From: Planctomycetota bacterium
Lineage (GTDB): Bacteria; Planctomycetota; Planctomycetia; Pirellulales; Pirellulaceae
Assembly (NCBI GenBank): GCA_016872725.1
Contig: VGZC01000054.1
Span: forward strand, 1 to 33,566
Reading direction: 5' to 3'
DNA length: 33,566 nt
The notes under the pieces are model-generated. The model worked only from the letters and a program-made list of their open reading frames with translations, was not told the origin of the DNA and did no database searches. The position numbers and the translations under genes are program-made. This document shows, piece by piece, positions 28,639 through 33,566 of the stretch. Position 1 is the first letter of the stretch, and each line of letters begins with the position of its first letter.

Positions 28639-30147
28639 TCCTTCCCACAGATTCCTCAAGTGGTCGACCGTACGGTCGACGAGGATCTGGCCGCCGGCCG
28701 GGCCGATCTCGTTGCTCTCCGCGATCGCGCTGTAACCGCCTCCGGCAGCCGCGCGCGCCGACGGGAGATAGCTGCCCGGCCCGGCCAACTGGATCACGAA
28801 CGTCTGGAGCGCCGGGCTCCTCGCCTTCATCTGGATCGAGTAGTCCGCGAACAGCTCGAACGGATTCGTGCAAACGGCCACATCGCCGAGCCGCACCGCA
28901 TGGAGGTCCATGTGATAGGGCGCGACGGTCCCCGCCTGTTGCCGTTCGTACCGCTCGACGACCTTGCCGTGCCACCAGACGAGCGTGCTGTTTTTGGGAT
29001 CCGATCGCAGTTCCTCGACCTTCGCCTTGGCAAGCCGCCACTCGCGTTCGGTCACTTCGCGGCGCGGCAATTCGAGCCGCTCGATGCGATGGACGAGCGG
29101 AACATCGGCGTGTTTCTCCTGGCGGGCGCCTTCGTACGCTTCGTTCCAAGCCGTTTCGATCCGCCGAGCGATCTCGGTGAGCCGATTGAGGCCGCGCAGC
29201 CGCATCATGCGCTCCTCCGCTTGCTTTCGGAACATCAGGTGGGGCGACTGGTCTCCCGCGCCGCCGGTCAGTCCGAGCACGTGGAGCCCCTCGCCGTGGC
29301 GCGCGCGGAGCGATGTGCGCAGCGGGTGCCAGAAGTCGGCGTTGAGCACGCCGCGACCCTCGACTTCCTGCGCCGGGCATGCGACGTTGACGGCCGTCGC
29401 GATCAATCGGTCGTCGCCGTCCCAGAAACAAAGCACCTCGACGCCGTGATCCTCGTACCCCTCGATCATTCGGAACGACGGTTGATCCGTGCCGCCGTAC
29501 ATCACGGCCCTTCCGTCGTCGTAGACGGCTCGGCGATTGTATCCCACAACGGCGTGCCCAAGCCCCCAACCGACCTTGCCCGGCTTCCGGGACTGCCAGG
29601 CCGTCGCGATTCCGTCGGCGATCCGCTCGGAAAGGAACGCGACGTACTCCGTCGGCCGCATCACGGCGGCTTCGGGAATGTTGTAGATCCCCTCGAGCAA
29701 GACGGGCGCCGTGTGCGTATGGGTCGCGCACAGGATGATCTTCTCGACGGGGAATCCCTCGACCCGTTTCGCGACTTCCGCGCGCGTTTGTTCGAGCACG
29801 GCGTCGGGGATCGCGACGACGTCGCACGCGACCACGACGCATTGCTCGGCGCTCGCCGCATTCGAACGCGATTCGAGCGCGAGCACGGTCGCCGTGATCG
29901 GACTTTCCGCGCCGGTGGAGATCCGCGTGTGCAACTGGCCCCACAGGGCGACGGGCCGTTCGGGAGTGACGTCGATCGTCGCCGCGCCGACCAGAAGTTC
30001 GTCGGCCGCGCAATCCGATCGGCCGATCCCGGCGACCGCGACAAGACACGCGGTCCATGCCGTCGCGACGATCCGCCGCGCGAAACGGCCCCGCGTCCGG
30101 AACGGACGGCTCGGCGCCGATCTCCTTCGCTTCGATGCGTTGTTCAT
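28630..30147 (-). CDS. neutral/alkaline ceramidase-like hydrolase, exported
   Basis: The product is 505 residues. ATG at 30147 follows GGTGAGGTC and lies 7 bp after the upstream gene's stop. A basic twin-arginine-like lead (KRRRSAPSRPFRTRGRFARR) precedes a hydrophobic segment (IVATAWTACLVAVAGIG), so it is exported. The neutral-ceramidase N-terminal domain is recognised by LLVGAATIDVTPERPVALWGQ, the metal motif CATHTHTAP, GVEVLCFWDGD, and GLTGGAGDQSPHLM, whose Ser matches the GD-x-SP catalytic region. It lacks the C-terminal immunoglobulin-like domain of true ceramidases. Such single-domain members are common in Planctomycetota and their substrates are mostly unknown; amide hydrolysis of a lipid or sugar is inference. 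Confidence 0.88.
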   Translation of the reverse strand: MNNASKRRRSAPSRPFRTRGRFARRIVATAWTACLVAVAGIGRSDCAADELLVGAATIDVTPERPVALWGQLHTRISTGAESPITATVLALESRSNAASAEQCVVVACDVVAIPDAVLEQTRAEVAKRVEGFPVEKIILCATHTHTAPVLLEGIYNIPEAAVMRPTEYVAFLSERIADGIATAWQSRKPGKVGWGLGHAVVGYNRRAVYDDGRAVMYGGTDQPSFRMIEGYEDHGVEVLCFWDGDDRLIATAVNVACPAQEVEGRGVLNADFWHPLRTSLRARHGEGLHVLGLTGGAGDQSPHLMFRKQAEERMMRLRGLNRLTEIARRIETAWNEAYEGARQEKHADVPLVHRIERLELPRREVTEREWRLAKAKVEELRSDPKNSTLVWWHGKVVERYERQQAGTVAPYHMDLHAVRLGDVAVCTNPFELFADYSIQMKARSPALQTFVIQLAGPGSYLPSARAAAGGGYSAIAESNEIGPAGGQILVDRTVDHLRNLWEGSR

Positions 30148-30154
30148 GATGACC

Positions 30155-31312
30155 TCACCGTCGTTGTCCAAGTTCCGAATCGTCATGAGAGGATTGGCGT
30201 CCCGTATCCGTCGTCGTGGGGCACACGCCGTGCCACCGCGGCTCCGTTTCGTTCGACCCGGCACGGATGTGGCAGGCGATGCGGCGGGATTCGGCGGAGG
30301 ATCGGTAGAGCGCATCGAGGATCTCGAGCACGGCGCGCGTCGTGTCGGGCGTGTTGCGGCACGGGCGGCGCGAAGCGATCGCGTCGAGCCAGTCCCGGAC
30401 CAAGGCGAAGCCCTTTCCGCCGCCGTAACCGCGCGCCGTGTCGGCGGGAATCCGAAACGTCTCCTCCATCGCATGCCAATGCGGCTGCGGGCCGTGGATG
30501 TCGAGCCGTCCGCCTCCGTCCGACGGATTCCACTCGACCCACCGCTCGGTCCCTCGGATGGTCCACCGGTTCTCGCCCGCCCAGCGCGGGATCCAGTATC
30601 CGCCGACCAACGTCGCGATCCCGCCTCCGGCCAGTTCGAGGATCACCGCGCCGCCGTCCTCGACGTCGGTCGGCACACCGCCATAGACGCCCGTCCGCGC
30701 GGTTACGCCCACGACCGGCTCGTCCGTGACATAGGCGAGCAAATCGAAGGAATGGCAGGCGAGCCAATGAAAGAAGCCTCCGCCGCTCGATGCCCGATCG
30801 AACAGGTAATGGTCCGCGCCCCGGCGGCGGACGTCGCTCGTCACGAACGTCATTTCGACGCTGATCAGCCGCCCGAATCGCCCCTCGCGGACCATGGCCT
30901 TGAGCCGTTCGGCCGCCCGATCATAACGAAAGACGTAACCGTTTTGGAACGCGACGCCCGCATCGCGCACGGCGTCGACAGCCGGTTGCCATTCGGCGGC
31001 CGTGCGTGCCGAGGGTTTTTCGACGAGCACGTGTTTTTTCGCGCGGGCGAGCGTCGCGACGGCGTCGGGCGTTTCCCGATCGGGAAGGCACACGACGGCC
31101 GCGTCGAACGCGCCGCGCGCGATCAGCGCGTCCACTGTCTCGAATCGCGGCACGTCCGCGAGACGTTCCTCGAGACTCGTCGTCGCGCCTCCGAATCCCG
31201 GCACGATCGCGGCGACGGCGAGTTCCCCGGTGAACTGGCCGATCAACTCGCGCCACGCCGCGCCGTGCGGATGGTCGACGCCGAGGAACGCGAGTCGAAT
31301 GGGCTGGGGCAT
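30155..31312 (-). CDS. Gfo/Idh/MocA family oxidoreductase
   Basis: The product is 385 residues. The N-terminal Rossmann domain binds NAD(P): IRLAFLGVDHPHG where GxGxxG is usual, then AAVVCLPDRETP and the family motif HVLVEKPSA with E98-K99-P100. The C-terminal substrate domain includes FGRLISVEMTF, SGGGFFHWLACHSFDLLAYV (His for catalysis) and AGENRWTIRGTERWVEWNP. Members oxidise or isomerise sugars and cyclitols. The last 50 residues are polar and less conserved in look. The ceramidase-like gene starts 7 bp downstream, so the two form an operon and may act on the same glycolipid or sugar-derived compound, which is inference. Confidence 0.9.
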   Translation of the reverse strand: MPQPIRLAFLGVDHPHGAAWRELIGQFTGELAVAAIVPGFGGATTSLEERLADVPRFETVDALIARGAFDAAVVCLPDRETPDAVATLARAKKHVLVEKPSARTAAEWQPAVDAVRDAGVAFQNGYVFRYDRAAERLKAMVREGRFGRLISVEMTFVTSDVRRRGADHYLFDRASSGGGFFHWLACHSFDLLAYVTDEPVVGVTARTGVYGGVPTDVEDGGAVILELAGGGIATLVGGYWIPRWAGENRWTIRGTERWVEWNPSDGGGRLDIHGPQPHWHAMEETFRIPADTARGYGGGKGFALVRDWLDAIASRRPCRNTPDTTRAVLEILDALYRSSAESRRIACHIRAGSNETEPRWHGVCPTTTDTGRQSSHDDSELGQRR

Positions 31313-31477
31313 TGGTCAAGGTCCGAGGGCGAATGCGCGTCGCGGGAACCGCCCGCATGGTACTCCGCACGCGAAAGGCATTGAATATGGGGCCTGTGAT
31401 TCAACGATCAAGGAGCCGTCGATTATGGCGGGTTGCTAACAACGCGGTTTCCGCGAAGTTGTCGCCAATCTGCGGCG

Positions 31478-32035
31478 CTATTCGGCGTAAGGCGGCACCA
31501 TCGTGTATTCCGGGTTCGCGGCACCGCCGCCGCGAACGATCAGCGGGTGGGCATCGACCTCGGCCTCGCGGAGGGCCTGCCGCAGCTTCGACAGTGCCTT
31601 ACGCAGGCGCTGGCTAATCGATGTGGACCTCGACCATTCGCGCGCTGTCGAGCTCGCGCCGCAGCTCTTGCCGCCGACGCCGCTGGTGTTCGGCCGACCC
31701 GGAAAGCCACGTTCCCACTGGTGGTACCGTGCAGCCGCGCCGCTCGTCACCGAGAAATTCTCCAGCGAGTCGTCGGGCATGATCGTCGAAGTTCGCTCGA
31801 CGGGAACGCAAACAGTTTTTCCCCCGACTGTCGACGAGAGCGGCGAGCTGATCGCGTGGGAAGACGAGGGCCAAGCTCCGGCCGAGTCCTTCTCGCGGGA
31901 GTTTCACCCGCACCCCGAAAGACGCACCATCCACGGCTATGCCGGCCTGCTCACCGAATGCCAGGGCACCAGACCAGCGATTTCTTCGACGGCTTGCTGC
32001 TTGGCTTCATCCGGGTCTGGCTTGCGTTTTGGCAT
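31478..32035 (-). pseudogene. frame-disrupted gene of unknown family downstream of the pRiA4b ORF-3-like gene
   Basis: ATG at 32035 lies 2 bp after the upstream stop and is preceded by GAGG at good spacing, so a real gene start is likely. It reads MPKRKPDPDEAKQQAVEEIAGLV, then stops after 32 codons (TAG near 31939). A second frame carries AGIAVDGASFGVRVKLPREGLGRS... down to a stop at 31614. The first frame is open again to 31478 and ends with LRKALSKLRQALREAEVDAHPLIVRGGGAANPEYTMVPPYAE. Two compensating indels would restore a protein of about 185 residues. I do not recognise the family. It may instead be two small genes, or sequencing errors. Confidence 0.4.
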
Positions 32036-32037
32036 GG

Positions 32038-33078
32038 CTACCTCATGCTCCTCCAGTCCGGCAGTCCCTTCTTCATTTCCTTCGTCGCCACCTTCGCATC
32101 GAAATCCTCCGGGTCAAACCGGCCCCCGGTCCATTCCAGCATGTTCTCGTGTTCTTCGTGCTTTGGGTTGCGGATCGCTTCGAGGAAGTCGCCATAGCCC
32201 CACACACCGCCGCAGTCCTCTGGTGGGCAGGCTCGTTCACCTTCCATGCACAGCGGATACTTCGCCTTGGGATCGACGGGCGGATTTCCCTCGAAAAGGA
32301 CCTCGTGTTCCCAGCCGTCGCCGAAATCGTACTCGTACTTGAAAGCAAACCGTTTGCCTGTCTTGGGCAGGATTTGGCTGAGGTTGGTTTTCGTGGAATC
32401 CACGCACTCGAAGTCCTCGAAGCCGTCATCCAAGAGCTCGGAATCGCCGTACCGCTCGCCCTTGATCTCGAACTGATGAAGATGGCTGTTGGTCCATCCC
32501 ATTGCCGTCTGGATGTGTTCGTGGAGCTTGTCGAGCGTGCAGTCCTGGACCTGAATCCGCCGCCAGATCGGAGGCTTGGCTCCAAGCAGCGTGATCTTGA
32601 ATTGGAACAGGAGATCGCTTTTCGCCGGACGACGATTGGTGGGGGTCGGGGCGGCGAGATCGAAGACTTCGGCGTGTTCCTCCTCGAAGAACTTCACCAC
32701 ACGGCTCATCACGGCGAGCAGCCGCTTCTTATGCGGACTTCGGGCACGGACAGCAGCTTGGCCGGTTTCGTCGTTGAGCTTGTGCAGTTCGTTCCAGGTG
32801 ACGGGGACGACCAGCGTGCCTTCACCGGCCTGCTCGACCTTCTTCTTGAGCTTTCCGCTCAGTTTGGTGTATTCGAGCAGCGTTTCCCGCTGCTGCTGGG
32901 TGAGCTTGAGCGGATAGGTGTGGCTGGCCTTCTTCGTCCGTTTCAGGCGGAAGACAATCGGCCCCGTGCCTTTTCCCGCCATGTAGTCGGCAAGACCCTG
33001 CTGGAGTCTTTGCCGAGCCTGCGCCGGGGTCAGGGGTTTGTCGTCGTCGTGGGGCACGTTGAGTCTCCCGCTTACCAT
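32038..33078 (-). CDS. plasmid pRiA4b ORF-3-like protein
   Basis: The product is 346 residues from ATG 33078; a TTG 13 codons upstream is also possible and neither has a strong ribosome binding site. The C-terminal half (about residues 153-300) is the pRiA4b ORF-3 domain: FQFKITLLGAKPPIWRRIQVQDCTLDKLHEHIQTAMGW, HLHQFEIKGERYGD, FKYEYDFGDGWEHEVLFEG, ACPPEDCGGVWGYGDFLEAI. The N-terminal half is lysine- and glutamine-rich and of unknown role (LTPAQARQRLQQGLADYMAGKG, QQQRETLLEYTKLSGKLKKKVEQ). The biochemical function of this family is not established; members are often found on plasmids or near mobile elements. By eye, the codon use is less GC-rich than in the neighbours, which fits a transferred segment. 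Confidence 0.88.
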   Translation of the reverse strand: MVSGRLNVPHDDDKPLTPAQARQRLQQGLADYMAGKGTGPIVFRLKRTKKASHTYPLKLTQQQRETLLEYTKLSGKLKKKVEQAGEGTLVVPVTWNELHKLNDETGQAAVRARSPHKKRLLAVMSRVVKFFEEEHAEVFDLAAPTPTNRRPAKSDLLFQFKITLLGAKPPIWRRIQVQDCTLDKLHEHIQTAMGWTNSHLHQFEIKGERYGDSELLDDGFEDFECVDSTKTNLSQILPKTGKRFAFKYEYDFGDGWEHEVLFEGNPPVDPKAKYPLCMEGERACPPEDCGGVWGYGDFLEAIRNPKHEEHENMLEWTGGRFDPEDFDAKVATKEMKKGLPDWRSMR

Positions 33079-33171
33079 TTCGCTGCGATGAAATGCTCGA
33101 TTCCGATAGTTTGCCAAAGGGCGAGGTTGGCGGCGTCATCTGAACGCACCGCCGTGACTTTCTGTTTCGCT

Positions 33172-33381
33172 TCACGGGACAGGGCCGAACATAAGCTCCC
33201 GGTAGTCAGCCCGCAAGTCATCAAGGTAACTTCTCAATAACCGGGTGCGCGCGGAGGAGCGGCGCGCCTGTTCCCGGATCTTGTCCCGCAACTTGTCGAT
33301 GAACGACAGCCGTTGATCGACCAGCGGCGCGCGCTGCCCGGGGAGGATCTCGAAATCGAACTTGACCTTGAGGGCCGACAT
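33172..33381 (-). CDS. small hypothetical protein
   Basis: The product is 69 residues if it starts at ATG 33381. The frame is open upstream to 33504, but there it looks non-coding. The sequence KVKFDFEILPGQRAPLVDQRLSFIDKLRDKIREQARRSSARTRLLRSYLDDLRADYRELMF is strongly helical and charged in character. No family is recognised. It lies 94 bp upstream of the pRiA4b ORF-3-like gene on the same strand and may belong to the same acquired segment. The start codon has no clear ribosome binding site. Confidence 0.4.
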   Translation of the reverse strand: MSALKVKFDFEILPGQRAPLVDQRLSFIDKLRDKIREQARRSSARTRLLRSYLDDLRADYRELMFGPVP

Positions 33382-33566
33382 GCGCGGAAGAGAACGTGAA
33401 AACCGCCCTTCGTGTAAAGACCCGTTATTCGCGGCCCCCCAGGTGACCACTCCGAGCGGGGAAACCGAGCACGTGGCGGGAACCAACAACGTGTCGGAAC
33501 GCATTCTGCGCGGTCCCGCTCAGGATCGGAAAACGGGGCGGACCAGCAAGACGACGCGCGGCGCCC

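Noticed and set aside
28660-30729. 689-codon plus-strand open frame across the ceramidase-like gene
   Set aside because: The opposite strand carries the ceramidase and Gfo/Idh motifs; this frame is Arg-rich shadow sequence.
33443-33566. Possible gene beginning at GTG 33443 and running off the right edge on the plus strand
   Set aside because: About 40 codons without a ribosome binding site, signal peptide or recognisable motif. It cannot be supported from this window.

Overview
The window is about 33.6 kb of GC-rich bacterial chromosome and most likely comes from a planctomycete. The case rests on a secreted sulfatase with an FGly motif, a secreted esterase and a neutral-ceramidase-like hydrolase, a Gfo/Idh/MocA oxidoreductase, several conserved proteins and lipoproteins of a type I associate with this phylum, and separate sucC and sucD genes. 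The small lipoprotein at 13856-14107 and the response regulator at 18058-18690 resemble proteins I associate with Isosphaeraceae-type genomes. That finer placement is inference from memory, not a search.

Left end (1-2575): a tRNA-Ala(GGC) gene is followed 250 bp later by a 22-bp near-copy of its own 3' end (375-396). The copy supplies the stop codon of a secreted jelly-roll-type protein gene on the minus strand. That gene starts just beyond a 174-bp array of GTNNTC hexamers (1489-1662). A frameshifted secreted-protein gene follows (1739-2282). Next come ftsK, with an unusual acidic tail containing a 27-bp duplication, and a secreted sulfatase.

Minus-strand block (7192-15239): in transcription order this is bshB1-like deacetylase, a repeat-rich 440-bp gap, small lipoprotein, M32 carboxypeptidase, cysS, small membrane protein, cupin, ligA and a peroxiredoxin. 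Gaps from the lipoprotein to ligA are short (one 4-bp overlap, otherwise up to about 60 bp), so a run of cotranscribed genes is likely. The peroxiredoxin is the main find. An in-frame TGA sits exactly at the peroxidatic cysteine position (residue 67), the reading frame continues through a complete peroxiredoxin, and a hairpin with a GU-containing apical loop lies about 21 nt downstream of the TGA. This fits a selenocysteine protein with a bacterial SECIS.

Plus-strand block (15442-17954): a CsgG/GNA1162-like lipoprotein, a small conserved protein and a XerC/D tyrosine recombinase. It converges with a NarL-type response regulator (minus). That regulator is divergent from an NtrC-type sigma54 activator, which is followed by sucC and sucD (the two subunits of succinyl-CoA synthetase), a 1192-residue membrane protein of unknown function and a secreted alpha/beta hydrolase. 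The esterase gene overlaps the end of the ceramidase-like gene by 9 bp. The ceramidase-like gene lies 7 bp downstream of the Gfo/Idh oxidoreductase gene.

Right end (31313-33566): this part looks accessory. It holds a pRiA4b ORF-3-like gene, an apparently frame-disrupted gene immediately downstream of it with a good ribosome binding site, and a small unknown gene.
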